A stretch of 64,000 nucleotides of DNA from DATJLY01 sp035604615. GTDB lineage: Bacteria > Pseudomonadota > Alphaproteobacteria > ATCC43930 > CGMCC-115725. This document shows, one piece after another, positions 53,301-61,482 of this stretch. The notes below the pieces were generated by a model. The model was not told where the DNA came from. It did not search any database and saw only the letters and a list, made by a program, of their open reading frames with translations. The first letter of the stretch is position 1. Every line of letters begins with the position of its first letter. The translations under genes were made by a program, and so were the position numbers. The stretch is taken from NCBI GenBank assembly GCA_035604615.1, contig DATNID010000021.1:29712-93711 (forward strand), read 5' to 3'.

Positions 53301-54497
53301 TCACTTCGGCGGGTTCTGCTGCTTCCACGGGTCCTTCACCATCGGGTAGGTGAAGAACTCGACGTTGGCGAGCTTGCCGTCCAGCTTCTCGACCCGCCGG
53401 ATATAGACGTTCTGGACGATGTCGCGCGTCTCGGGATCGATCATGATCGGCCCGCGCGGGCTGTCGGGGTTCTGCCAGTGCGCCAGTATCTTCATCGCCT
53501 CGTCGGCGGTGAAATTGCCCTTGGTCGCCACGATCACCGAGAAGATCGCCGCCATGCCGTCCCAGCCGCCGATCGCGAAGAAGTTGGGAATCATCGCGTC
53601 GCCGTAAGCCTGCCGCCAGGCGGCGATGAATTGCCGGTTCTGCGGCCGGGTCGCCGACGCGGTGTAGTTCGCGGCGCTGGCGATGCCCAACGGCGCGTCG
53701 CCCATGTTGGGCAGCTCCTCATCGGTGGTGAGATCGACGCCCGAGACCGGGTTGATCCCGGCCGCGCGGATGCCGAGATCGGTCATCACCTTCATGATCG
53801 CGGTCGATTGCTTGCCGGCGATGTTGAAGACGTAGAGCACATCGGGCCTCACGTCCTTGATGCGAGCGAAGAAGGGCGCGAAGTCGGGATTGACGACCGG
53901 ATAGCTGACCTGGCCGACGATGGTGCCGCCGGCTTCGGTGAAGGCCTTGGCGAAGGCGGTCTCGCTCTCGTGACCGGGCGCGAAATCGGGCACTGCGGTG
54001 TAGCCTCGCTTCCAGCCCTGCTGCGCCGCCCATTGCGCGAGCGGCGTCACCAGTTGCGGCAGCGTGTATGAGACGCGCACGACATAGGGCGACAGGCGCG
54101 GGATCGTCACGCCGGCCGCGTTCATGATGACGAACGGCACCTTGGCCTCGGCCGTCAGCGGCGCGATCGCCGCGGCATTGGGCGTCCATACCACGCCGGT
54201 GAGGAATTGCACGCGGTCGCGGGTGATGAGTTCCGTCGCCAGGCGCTTGGCCACGTCGGGATTGGGGCCGGTGTCGTCGCGATAGACGAGCTCGAGCTTA
54301 ACGCCCGGCGGCAGGTCCTTCTCGTGCTCCTTGACGTAGAGCTTCAAGCCCTTGTCGATCTGGTCGCCGGTCTGGGCCTCGGTCCCGGAATAGGTGTTGA
54401 TGACGCCAACCTTGACCACCGTGTCCGCCGCCGCGCCCGACCACGCGAACGCGAGCGCGGCCGCGAGCCCCGCCGAAGACCATGCGATTGCCGCCAT
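53301..54497 (-). CDS. branched-chain amino acid-type ABC transporter substrate-binding protein (LivK-like)
   Basis: A 398-residue periplasmic binding protein of type I fold. A Sec signal (MAAIAWSSAGLAAALAFAWS then GAAAD) leads to KVGVINTYSGTEAQTGDQID, then AKRLATELITRDRVQFLTGV and the SRG-type hinge region PDFAPGHESETAFAKAFTEA. Homologues bind branched-chain or aromatic acids and amides. AAGGGAGGGG precedes ATG 54497. No permease or ATPase is adjacent. It could in principle serve the livHMGF operon 43 kb away, but that is conjecture. It splits the Lhr helicase from pdeM. Confidence 0.9.
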   Translation of the reverse strand: MAAIAWSSAGLAAALAFAWSGAAADTVVKVGVINTYSGTEAQTGDQIDKGLKLYVKEHEKDLPPGVKLELVYRDDTGPNPDVAKRLATELITRDRVQFLTGVVWTPNAAAIAPLTAEAKVPFVIMNAAGVTIPRLSPYVVRVSYTLPQLVTPLAQWAAQQGWKRGYTAVPDFAPGHESETAFAKAFTEAGGTIVGQVSYPVVNPDFAPFFARIKDVRPDVLYVFNIAGKQSTAIMKVMTDLGIRAAGINPVSGVDLTTDEELPNMGDAPLGIASAANYTASATRPQNRQFIAAWRQAYGDAMIPNFFAIGGWDGMAAIFSVIVATKGNFTADEAMKILAHWQNPDSPRGPIMIDPETRDIVQNVYIRRVEKLDGKLANVEFFTYPMVKDPWKQQNPPK

Positions 54498-54629
54498 GCG
54501 CCCCTCCCTTTGCCAGTGATTCATGTTGGAGGGGGCGGGGTTTGGCAAGCATCGCTTGGAGCGCAAGGCCGCCTCTTGCATAGTGGGGCGATGATCGAGA
54601 GAACCTCAATAGAAGCTGCACAGTCATCC

Positions 54630-54726
54630 TGCGCCCTTCGACTGCGCTTCGCTCCGCTCAGCGTGAGGAAAAATTTTCGCCTCATCCTGAGCGGAGCGCG
54701 CAAAGCGCGCGCAGTCGAAGGACGCA
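54630..54726. repeat. long palindromic intergenic repeat, copy 2
   Basis: The left arm opens TGCGCCCTTCGACTGCGC and continues to TCAGCGTGAGGA. The right arm begins CCTCATCCTGAGCGGAGCGC and closes GCAGTCGAAGGACGCA. The ends and the core GAGCGGAGCGC match the element at 19557-19650. Here it lies between two divergently transcribed genes (LivK-like protein and pdeM), so it is in both 5' regions rather than acting as a shared terminator. Confidence 0.85.
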
Positions 54727-54763
54727 CGGGCCGCATTCCCGCGCAACGCGACAACTAGGACCG

Positions 54764-55483
54764 ATGATTGTGGACACGCGACACGTCGGACACGCCATCG
54801 TCCTCAACGGCGCGAGCCTCGCGGCCGAGCCTTCGGGCGCGCTGTGGTGGGGCGACGAGGGGACGCTGGTGGTCGCCGACCTTCATCTCGAGAAGGGCTC
54901 GAGCTTCGCCCAGGGCGGCGTGATGCTACCGCCCTATGACACGATCGCGACCTTGGAGCGGCTAGCGCGCTCGATGCGGGCCGAATTGCGCCGCGTCATC
55001 TGTCTCGGCGACAGCTTCCACGACCGTGACGGTCCGCTGCGCCTCGCGGCCGGCGACGCGGCGCGACTCGCCGCGCTCACCCGGTCGCGCGAGTGGATCT
55101 GGATCGCCGGAAACCACGATCCTGATCTGCCGCAAGCGATCGGCGGACGGATGGTGGCGGACGAACTGCGCATCGGCCCGCTAGTGTTCCGCCATATCGC
55201 GGCGGCCCGGCAGGAGCGCGGCGAGGTGAGCGGGCATTACCATCCCAAGGCGGGCGTCACCTTGCGCGGGCGGCGCTTCGGGGGCCCGTGCTTCCTTTAT
55301 GACGGCGCGCGGCTGGTGCTGCCGGCCTTCGGCGCCTTCACCGGCGGGCTCGACGCCGCTGCGCCCGAACTGCGCGCGCTCTTTCCTGGCGGCGCCAGCG
55401 CGGCGCTCATTGCGCGCGGCCGCATCATCGCGCTCGACCTCTGTGGCGCGCTGCCGTCCGAGTTGCCCCGGCCGGCGGAGTGA
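54764..55483 (+). CDS. pdeM: ligase-associated DNA damage response endonuclease PdeM
   Basis: A 239-residue calcineurin-like metallophosphoesterase. Metal motifs are VADLHLEKGSSFAQGG, ICLGDSFHDRDGPLRLAAGD, WIAGNHDP and the closing SGHYHPKAGV, giving the usual two-metal site. This matches PdeM, which is encoded with the Lhr-type helicase and an ATP-dependent ligase in a DNA damage response set. The helicase is 2.7 kb upstream on the same strand, but three small genes and an opposite-strand binding protein lie between. Confidence 0.9.
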   Translation: MIVDTRHVGHAIVLNGASLAAEPSGALWWGDEGTLVVADLHLEKGSSFAQGGVMLPPYDTIATLERLARSMRAELRRVICLGDSFHDRDGPLRLAAGDAARLAALTRSREWIWIAGNHDPDLPQAIGGRMVADELRIGPLVFRHIAAARQERGEVSGHYHPKAGVTLRGRRFGGPCFLYDGARLVLPAFGAFTGGLDAAAPELRALFPGGASAALIARGRIIALDLCGALPSELPRPAE

Positions 55484-55497
55484 GCTAACCCAATCCC

Positions 55498-56301
55498 GTG
55501 ATCAACCGGCTGTCGCCGTTCCTTGCCACCATGCTCGCGCTGGGGCTCCTGTTCCTCTACGGACCCATCGCGTCGGTGATCTTCTATTCCTTCAACGCAT
55601 CGCGCCTCGTCACGGTGTGGGCCGGGTTCTCGACCCATTGGTACGGCGAGCTCATGCGCAACGAGCAGATCCGCGCGGCGGCGCTGGTGAGTTTCGAGGT
55701 CGCGGTCGCCTCGGCGACAGCGGCGCTGGTGCTGGGCACGTTCGCGGGCTTCGCGCTGGCGCGCTATCGCCGGTTCCACGGCCGCACCGCCTTCGCGACG
55801 CTCGCGACCGCGCCGCTGGTGATGCCGGAAGTGATCACCGGCCTGTCGCTGCTACTGCTGTTCGTGGCGCTGGAGCAATGGATCGGCTGGCCCAGGGGGC
55901 GCGGCATCGTCACCATCGTCATCGCGCACACCACCATCGGCCTCGCCTATGTCGCGGTCGTGGTCGAGGCGCGACTCGCCGCGTTCGACCTCTCGCTCGA
56001 GGAGGCGGCGCTCGATCTCGGCGCGCGGCCGTGGAAGGTGTTCGCCACGATCACTCTGCCGCTCATCGCGCCGGCGCTGGTCGCGGGATGGCTGCTTGCC
56101 TTCACGCTCTCGCTCGACGATTTGGTGCTGGCGAGCTTCACCTCGGGTCCGGCCTCGAGCACCTTGCCGATGGTGATCTTCTCCAGCGTCCGGCTCGGCG
56201 TGAGCCCGCAGATCAACGCGCTCGCCACCATCTTCGTGGTGGTCGTCGCGGTGGTGGTGACGCTCGCCTCGCGCCTGATGGCGGCGCGTCAGGACTCGTA
56301 G
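55498..56301 (+). CDS. potI: ABC transporter permease, spermidine/putrescine PotI/PotC type
   Basis: A 267-residue inner-membrane permease with about six helices, beginning MINRLSPFLATMLALGLLFL. The cytoplasmic EAA loop that docks the ATPase is SLEEAALDLGARPWKVFATI. LSLDDLVLASFTSGPASSTL is the polyamine-permease signature. The start is GTG 55498. No other pot component is adjacent, though the complex needs PotF/D, PotG/A and PotH/B. It ends 13 bases inside the convergent apt gene. Confidence 0.87.
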   Translation: MINRLSPFLATMLALGLLFLYGPIASVIFYSFNASRLVTVWAGFSTHWYGELMRNEQIRAAALVSFEVAVASATAALVLGTFAGFALARYRRFHGRTAFATLATAPLVMPEVITGLSLLLLFVALEQWIGWPRGRGIVTIVIAHTTIGLAYVAVVVEARLAAFDLSLEEAALDLGARPWKVFATITLPLIAPALVAGWLLAFTLSLDDLVLASFTSGPASSTLPMVIFSSVRLGVSPQINALATIFVVVVAVVVTLASRLMAARQDS

Positions 56302-56804
56302 GCGAGCACCGAGCTGACCGGCACGTCGAGCCGGGCGCGGCCCTCCAGGAACGTCAACTCGATGATGCAGGCGGCGGCGACCACGTTGGCGCCCATCTTG
56401 CGGCAGAGCGCGATCGCCGCCGACATGGTGCCGCCGGTGGCGAGGAGATCGTCGAGCACGGCGACGCGCGTGCCCGGCGCGATCGCGTCGGCCTGAAGCT
56501 CGATCGTGTCGCTGCCGTATTCGAGCTCGTACGTGTGCCCGATTGTGGCGCCGGGAAGCTTGCCCTTCTTGCGCGCCATGACGAAGCCGCAATCGAGGGC
56601 GAGCGCCAGCGGCGCCGCCACCAGGAAACCGCGCGATTCGATGCCGACCAGGAGCTCCGGACGGTGCGGCGCGAGCCCGCCGGCGAGCCGGTTCACCGTC
56701 TCGCGCCACGCCCCGGCATGGGCGAGGAGCGTCGAGATGTCGTAAAACAGGATTCCGGGCTTGGGGAAATCCGGAACGCTGCGGATGTGGTCCTTGAGCT
56801 CCAT
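56289..56804 (-). CDS. apt: adenine phosphoribosyltransferase
   Basis: A 171-residue purine-salvage enzyme that makes AMP from adenine and PRPP in the cytoplasm. The PRPP-binding motif is VAVLDDLLATGGTMSAA (residues 114-130). The N-terminal VPDFPKPGILFYDISTLLAH and the LLVGIESRGFLVAAPLALAL loop are typical, as is MARKKGKLPGATIGHTYELE. GGAAGGG precedes ATG 56804. It is convergent with and slightly overlaps the potI-like gene. Confidence 0.96.
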   Translation of the reverse strand: MELKDHIRSVPDFPKPGILFYDISTLLAHAGAWRETVNRLAGGLAPHRPELLVGIESRGFLVAAPLALALDCGFVMARKKGKLPGATIGHTYELEYGSDTIELQADAIAPGTRVAVLDDLLATGGTMSAAIALCRKMGANVVAAACIIELTFLEGRARLDVPVSSVLAYES

Positions 56805-56916
56805 GCACGGCCCTTCCAGCGGCGAACTCGCGCGCGCCTTATATGAGGTTTGCCGAGGCCGCTCAACCGGCGCCCGAAGTGGCAATTGGGCGCCGCACTC
56901 CCTATAGGATGCGGCG

Positions 56917-58050
56917 ATGCAGGAAGGGTGGATCGAGGCCGAGGGCGAAGGCGACGCGCTGGTGCTGCGCGCCGGCGGCCAATGGTGCATCGCCGACGCG
57001 GCCGCGCTCGACCGCAAGCTCGGCCGGCTGAGCCTGCCGCCGTCGCGCCGCGCGCGCATCGATCTCGCCGCCATCGAGGCCCTCGACACCGCCGGCGCGT
57101 GGCTCGTGCTGCGGCTCCAGCGCGCGCTCGCCGCGCGCGGGACCGAAGTGCGTATCGAGAACCTTTCGCGCGATCTCGAGCCGCTGCTGCGCCAGGTCGA
57201 GAAGAGGGGCGTTCCCGCGCCGCCGCCGCCGCTGCAGCCGCCGCGCTCGCTCGTCGCCGACGGGGTCGGCTCGATCGGCGCCACGACGCTCGAGCTGCTC
57301 GGCACCACGGCGGGGCATCTGGGATTTTTCGGCCTCGTCGTCGTCACGCTGGCGCGCACACTGGTCCAGCCGGGGCGCGTGCGCATCGTGTCGCTGGTGG
57401 CGCAGATGTCGCGCGTCGGCGTCGCGGCGCTGCCGATCGTCGGGCTCCTGTCGTTCCTGGTGGGCGTCGTCATGGCGTACCAGGGCGCGGACCAGCTGCG
57501 CCGCTTCAGCGCCGAAATCCTGACCGTCAACCTGGTGGGCCTGGGCTTCCTGCGCGAGCTGGGCGTGCTACTCGCCGCGGTCATCATCGCCGGGCGCTCG
57601 GGCAGCGCCTTCACCGCCGAGATCGGCGCCATGGTGGTGAACGAGGAGATCGACGCGCTGCGCACATTGGCGCTCGACCCGATCGAACTCCTGGTGCTGC
57701 CGCGACTCGTGGCGCTGGTGCTGACGCTGCCGCTCGTCACGTTCTACGCCAACGTGATGGGCCTTTTCGGCGGCGCGGTGCTGTGCTGGCTGGTGCTCGG
57801 CCTGCCGCTTCCCATTTTCGTGCAGCAGCTCCACGACGCGCTGACGATGTGGAGCTTCTGGCTCGGCATCATCAAGGCGCCGTTCTTCGCCACGGCGATC
57901 GCGCTGGTGGGCTGCCAAGAGGGCCTCAGCGTCCATCGCAGCGCCGAAAGCGTCGGCCGCCACACCACCCGCGCGGTGGTGCAATCGATCTTCCTGGTGA
58001 TCGTCATCGATGCCGCCTTCTCCATCCTCTTCGCCGCGCTCCAAATCTGA
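56917..58050 (+). CDS. mlaE: MlaE-family lipid ABC permease with fused N-terminal STAS domain
   Basis: A 377-residue protein. Residues 1 to about 95 form a STAS domain (IDLAAIEALDTAGAWLVLRL), the role played by separate MlaB in E. coli. The MlaE permease follows with about five to six helices and the signatures AGRSGSAFTAEIGAMVVNEE and EIDALRTLALDPIELLVLPR. It moves phospholipids between the membranes with MlaF and MlaD. It is first in a four-gene unit, mlaE-mlaF-mlaD-pqiC type, and starts 112 bases from divergent apt. Confidence 0.93.
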   Translation: MQEGWIEAEGEGDALVLRAGGQWCIADAAALDRKLGRLSLPPSRRARIDLAAIEALDTAGAWLVLRLQRALAARGTEVRIENLSRDLEPLLRQVEKRGVPAPPPPLQPPRSLVADGVGSIGATTLELLGTTAGHLGFFGLVVVTLARTLVQPGRVRIVSLVAQMSRVGVAALPIVGLLSFLVGVVMAYQGADQLRRFSAEILTVNLVGLGFLRELGVLLAAVIIAGRSGSAFTAEIGAMVVNEEIDALRTLALDPIELLVLPRLVALVLTLPLVTFYANVMGLFGGAVLCWLVLGLPLPIFVQQLHDALTMWSFWLGIIKAPFFATAIALVGCQEGLSVHRSAESVGRHTTRAVVQSIFLVIVIDAAFSILFAALQI

Positions 58051-58054
58051 GCCG

Positions 58055-58819
58055 GTGATCCGGCTCAGGGGGCTCGCGACGCGCGCCGGCGGGCGCGTGC
58101 TCCAGCGCAACATCGACCTCGAGCTGCGCGCAGGCGAGGTGCTGGGCGTCGCCGGCGCCTCGGGCGCGGGCAAGTCCATGCTGCTCAAGACCATCGTCGG
58201 CCTCAACGCGCCGGCCGCCGGGACGATCGAGGTTTTCGGCCAAGACACGGCCAAGCTGGGCGCGGCGGAGCGCACCCTCCTCGGCACGCGCTGGGGCGTG
58301 CTGTTCCAGGACGGCGCGCTGTTCAGCTCGCTGACCGTGGCCGAGAACGTGGCCCTGCCGCTCAAGGAGCGCCTCGCGCTGCCAACCGCGCTGCTCCACG
58401 AGATCTGCGCCTTGAAGCTCGCGCTGGTGGGGCTCGCGGACGATGTCGGCCACAAATATCCCGGCCAGTTGTCAGGCGGCATGCGCAAGCGCGCGGCGCT
58501 CGCCCGCGCGCTGGCGCTCGATCCGCCGCTCCTCTTCCTCGACGAGCCGACCGCCGGACTCGATCCGATCGTCGCGGGCGAGCTCGACCAGCTCGTGCGC
58601 GACCTCAAGGAGAGCCTCGGCCTCACCGTGTTCATGGTGACGCACGACGTCGACAGCCTTGTCGCGGTCGCCGACCGCATTGCTGTTCTCGTCGACAACC
58701 ACGTCAGGATCGGCACAATAGACGAGATGCTGAACGATCCGAATCCCTGGATTCAAGCCTATTTCAACGGTCCCCGCGGCCGCGCAGCGGTGCGGCACAG
58801 GGCCGGGGACGGGGCATAG
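58055..58819 (+). CDS. mlaF: lipid ABC transporter ATP-binding protein MlaF
   Basis: A 254-residue ATPase starting at GTG with VIRLRGLATRAGGRVLQRNI. Walker A is GASGAGKSMLLKTIVGL. The Q-loop is VLFQDGALFSSLTVAENVAL, the signature LSGGMRKRAALARAL, and Walker B LLFLDEPTAGLDP with the switch His in MVTHDV. The start is uncertain: an in-frame ATG at 58010 inside mlaE is possible and neither has a clear Shine-Dalgarno site. It powers MlaE. Confidence 0.92.
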   Translation: MIRLRGLATRAGGRVLQRNIDLELRAGEVLGVAGASGAGKSMLLKTIVGLNAPAAGTIEVFGQDTAKLGAAERTLLGTRWGVLFQDGALFSSLTVAENVALPLKERLALPTALLHEICALKLALVGLADDVGHKYPGQLSGGMRKRAALARALALDPPLLFLDEPTAGLDPIVAGELDQLVRDLKESLGLTVFMVTHDVDSLVAVADRIAVLVDNHVRIGTIDEMLNDPNPWIQAYFNGPRGRAAVRHRAGDGA

Positions 58820-58823
58820 GACG

Positions 58824-59774
58824 ATGGAGACGCGGGCGCCCTACGTGGTGGTCGGCAGCTTCGTGCTGCTGCTGGTCGCCGGGCTCGTGGTTGCGGTGCT
58901 GTGGTTCGCGCAGGTGCAATTCCGCGAGAAGCTCAGCTATTACGATATCTATTTCGATGGCTCGGTGACCGGGCTCACGCCGGGCTCGACCGTGCGCTAC
59001 AGCGGCATTCCGGTGGGCCGCGTCGCCGAGTTCAAGCTCGATCCGGTGGACCCGAACCGGGTGCGCGTGACGATCGAGCTCGAGAGCGGCACGCCGATCA
59101 AGACCGACACGGTCGCCTCGCTCGAGCAGCAGGGCCTCGCGGGCGGTATCTATGTCAATCTCACCGGCGGCTCGCGCGATGCGCCCGTCGTGGCCCGCCA
59201 GCCCGACCAACGCTATCCCGTGATCGCCTCGCGTCCCTCGGGGCTGCAGCGCGTCGTCACCGACGCGCCCGAGGCGTTGGCGCGCCTCATCGCGCTGGCC
59301 GACCAGCTCGGCGACATCCTCAACCCGCAGAACCGCCAGGCCCTGGGCGAGACGTTCGAGAATCTGCGCCGCGTCACTGCAACCGCGGCTTCGCACAGCG
59401 GCGACATCGACAGCGCGCTTGCCGACAGCGCCCAGACCATGCACGAGCTGCGCGGCACGATCGAGCAGGCGAACGCCATCCTCGAGTCGTTCAAGACGCT
59501 GATCGGGCCGCAAGGCAACGTGCAGGCCGCTGCGCAATCGGTCAACGACGCCTCGCGAAAATTCGCCGAGCTGGCTCAGCGGCTCAATACCGTCGTCGCC
59601 GAGAACGAGCCGCAGCTCCGCGACTTCTCTCACGGCGGCCTCGGCCAGCTTCAGCAGCTCGTGCAGCAAACGCAGCAGCTGGTGGCGCAGCTTTCACGTA
59701 TCGCCGAATCGGTCGAGCGCGATCCCTCGCGCTTCCTCTATGGCGACCGCCGCGAAGGATACCGCCCGAAATGA
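58824..59774 (+). CDS. mlaD: MCE-domain lipid-binding protein MlaD
   Basis: A 316-residue protein anchored by an N-terminal helix (YVVVGSFVLLLVAGLVVAVL). One MCE domain follows (about residues 35-115: YFDGSVTGLTPGSTVRYSGI and EQQGLAGGIYVNLTGGSRDA). A long helical tail (about 130-300) follows that may form a coiled bundle across the periplasm. MCE proteins make the lipid channel of Mla-type transporters. It is longer than E. coli MlaD because of the tail. Its stop overlaps the lipoprotein gene. Confidence 0.92.
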   Translation: METRAPYVVVGSFVLLLVAGLVVAVLWFAQVQFREKLSYYDIYFDGSVTGLTPGSTVRYSGIPVGRVAEFKLDPVDPNRVRVTIELESGTPIKTDTVASLEQQGLAGGIYVNLTGGSRDAPVVARQPDQRYPVIASRPSGLQRVVTDAPEALARLIALADQLGDILNPQNRQALGETFENLRRVTATAASHSGDIDSALADSAQTMHELRGTIEQANAILESFKTLIGPQGNVQAAAQSVNDASRKFAELAQRLNTVVAENEPQLRDFSHGGLGQLQQLVQQTQQLVAQLSRIAESVERDPSRFLYGDRREGYRPK

Positions 59775-60388
59775 GACGGGGCCGCCTCCTGCCCGCCGCG
59801 CTCGCGCTCGCGCTTTCATCATGCGGCAGCGTTCTGCCGCCGCCGGCGCCGCCGCCGCCCCTTTACCGTCTCACCGCGCTGAGCGAGCCTGCCGCGCCCG
59901 CGCCTTCGGTCGACGCGCAGCTCGTGGTCGAGATCCCGGCGGCGCCGGCGGCGCTCGACACCGAGCGCATCGCGCTGACCCGCGGGCCGCTGCGCGTCGA
60001 TTATTTCGCCAACGCCGCGTGGTCTGACCACGCGCCCGCCCTCCTCCAGTTCCTGATGATCGAATCGCTGGAGAATGAAGGCCAGATCCGTGTCGTTTCG
60101 CGCCCGTCGGGCGAGCTGCGGCCGGATGCGGTGCTGCTGACGGACGTGCGCCGCTTCGAGGCCGATTACGGCGCCGGCGACCGGCCGGAAATCCGTGTGC
60201 AGCTCGATTGCCGGCTGGTGCGGGCCTCCGATCGCACCGTGCTGGCGGTCCGCACATTCGAGGGCACCGGCCGCGCCGCCGCCAACGATACGCCGCAGAT
60301 CGTCGCCGCCTTCGACGACGCTTTCCATGCAGCGATGCGTGCGTTGGCGCCGTGGACCGCGCAAACGCTCGCCGCCATGCGGAAGTGA
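59771..60388 (+). CDS. ABC-type transport auxiliary lipoprotein, PqiC family
   Basis: A 205-residue lipoprotein. The signal peptide ends in lipobox LSSC (C18), followed by a proline stretch and LYRLTALSEPAAPAPSVDAQ. The PqiC/DUF330 core phrases LVVEIPAAPAALDTERIALT, RVDYFANAAWSDHAPALLQF and LRPDAVLLTDVRRFEADY follow. Such outer-membrane lipoproteins work with MCE transporters. It overlaps mlaD by four bases and is the last clear member of the mla unit. Confidence 0.9.
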   Translation: MRRGRLLPAALALALSSCGSVLPPPAPPPPLYRLTALSEPAAPAPSVDAQLVVEIPAAPAALDTERIALTRGPLRVDYFANAAWSDHAPALLQFLMIESLENEGQIRVVSRPSGELRPDAVLLTDVRRFEADYGAGDRPEIRVQLDCRLVRASDRTVLAVRTFEGTGRAAANDTPQIVAAFDDAFHAAMRALAPWTAQTLAAMRK

Positions 60389-60393
60389 GCGCG

Positions 60394-61152
60394 ATGGCCG
60401 ATCTCGCCCGCTTGAGCCGCGCCGAACTTGAAGCGCGCGCGGCCGAGGGGCGCCGGGCGGTCGCGTGCGCGGCGGCACTGGCAGCACAGGGCGGCGTCCT
60501 GGCGGTGGCGCTTGAGGGCGCCGTGCCGTGCGTCGATTGGCAGCATTATCCCGCCGGCGACGTGTTCGATGCCGAGACTCATGCGCAGTTCTTCTATCAC
60601 GCCCATCCGCCGGGCGAGCGCGGCGCCGCCGAACACGGCCATTTCCATACCTTTCTGCGCGCACGCGGCATGCCGCCGGGAGTTCGGCCGCTGGTGCTGC
60701 CCGAACTTGCGATCGCCGGGACCCCGGCCGCCCCCGCCGCGCCGTCCGCGCCTCAGCCCCATGCCGGCGAAGATGGCGAATGGTGCCATCTCGTCGCGAT
60801 CGCCATGGACGTGGCCGGGCGTCCCATCCGCCTTTTCACCACCAACCGGTGGGTCACCGGCGAGACCTGGTATCGGGCATCCGACGTGGCGGCGATGCTC
60901 GGCCGCTTCGCGCTCGGCACGGTCGGGCCGGCGCCGCTCCTCAACCGCTGGATCGCGGCGATGATCGGCTTCTACCGACCGCAGATCGAGGCGCTCGCGG
61001 CGGCGCGCGACGAGGCGGTGATGGGCTGGCGGCGGCGCCGGCGCGGCAAGGTCCACGTGTTCGAGGATCGCCGGCTGGAAGTGACCTCTGCGCTCGACAT
61101 CGCGCTCGAGGACGAGCTCGCCGCGATCGAGGCCGCGCTCGCAGCTTCTTAG
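60394..61152 (+). CDS. hypothetical protein (DUF6969-like)
   Basis: A 252-residue soluble protein without signal or membrane segments. It has VDWQHYPAGDVFDAETHAQF, YHAHPPGERGAAEHGHFHTF (six histidines, so metal binding is possible) and WCHLVAIAMDVAGRPIRLFT. FTTNRWVTGETWYRASDVAA also appears. I associate this pattern with DUF6969 proteins near lipid-transport or DNA genes, but cannot confirm it. It follows the PqiC-like gene by five bases, so it is probably co-transcribed. Its last four bases overlap the convergent small gene. Confidence 0.7.
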   Translation: MADLARLSRAELEARAAEGRRAVACAAALAAQGGVLAVALEGAVPCVDWQHYPAGDVFDAETHAQFFYHAHPPGERGAAEHGHFHTFLRARGMPPGVRPLVLPELAIAGTPAAPAAPSAPQPHAGEDGEWCHLVAIAMDVAGRPIRLFTTNRWVTGETWYRASDVAAMLGRFALGTVGPAPLLNRWIAAMIGFYRPQIEALAAARDEAVMGWRRRRRGKVHVFEDRRLEVTSALDIALEDELAAIEAALAAS

Positions 61153-61478
61153 GTCCGCGCGGCGCGGACGCGGCGGCGCAGCGACCCCGCGGCCCACCAC
61201 AGCGCCAGGACGGCGAACGGCGGCGCGACGATTGTGAGCACGGATTTCGCCTGCTCCTGCCGCAGCATGAGCTGCGCCTGCTCGCCGGTCTCGGCGAGGC
61301 AGGTGACCGCGGCCGGCCCGACGCGCTGGCCGCAGACATCGTCGAGATGGCTCGCCACCGTGGTCAACCGCCCGTCGACGCGGATCGTGTCGCGGAAATG
61401 CGGGTAGAGCTTCCACGTGAAGGCGAGCATCCACAGCGCGGCGAGGGCGAGAACGAGACGCGGCGGCGCGGCGGCCAT
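61149..61478 (-). CDS. hypothetical membrane protein
   Basis: A 109-residue protein that is not recognised. It has a hydrophobic N-terminal segment (LVLALAALWMLAFTWKLYPH) and a C-terminal one (AKSVLTIVAPPFAVLALWWA). The loop between them carries two cysteines (DDVCGQRVGPAAVTCLAETG), which in the periplasm could form a disulfide. It ends in basic residues RRRVRAART. It lies four bases downstream of the FAD monooxygenase gene and is probably co-transcribed with it. Confidence 0.65.
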   Translation of the reverse strand: MAAAPPRLVLALAALWMLAFTWKLYPHFRDTIRVDGRLTTVASHLDDVCGQRVGPAAVTCLAETGEQAQLMLRQEQAKSVLTIVAPPFAVLALWWAAGSLRRRVRAART

Positions 61479-61482
61479 GGCA

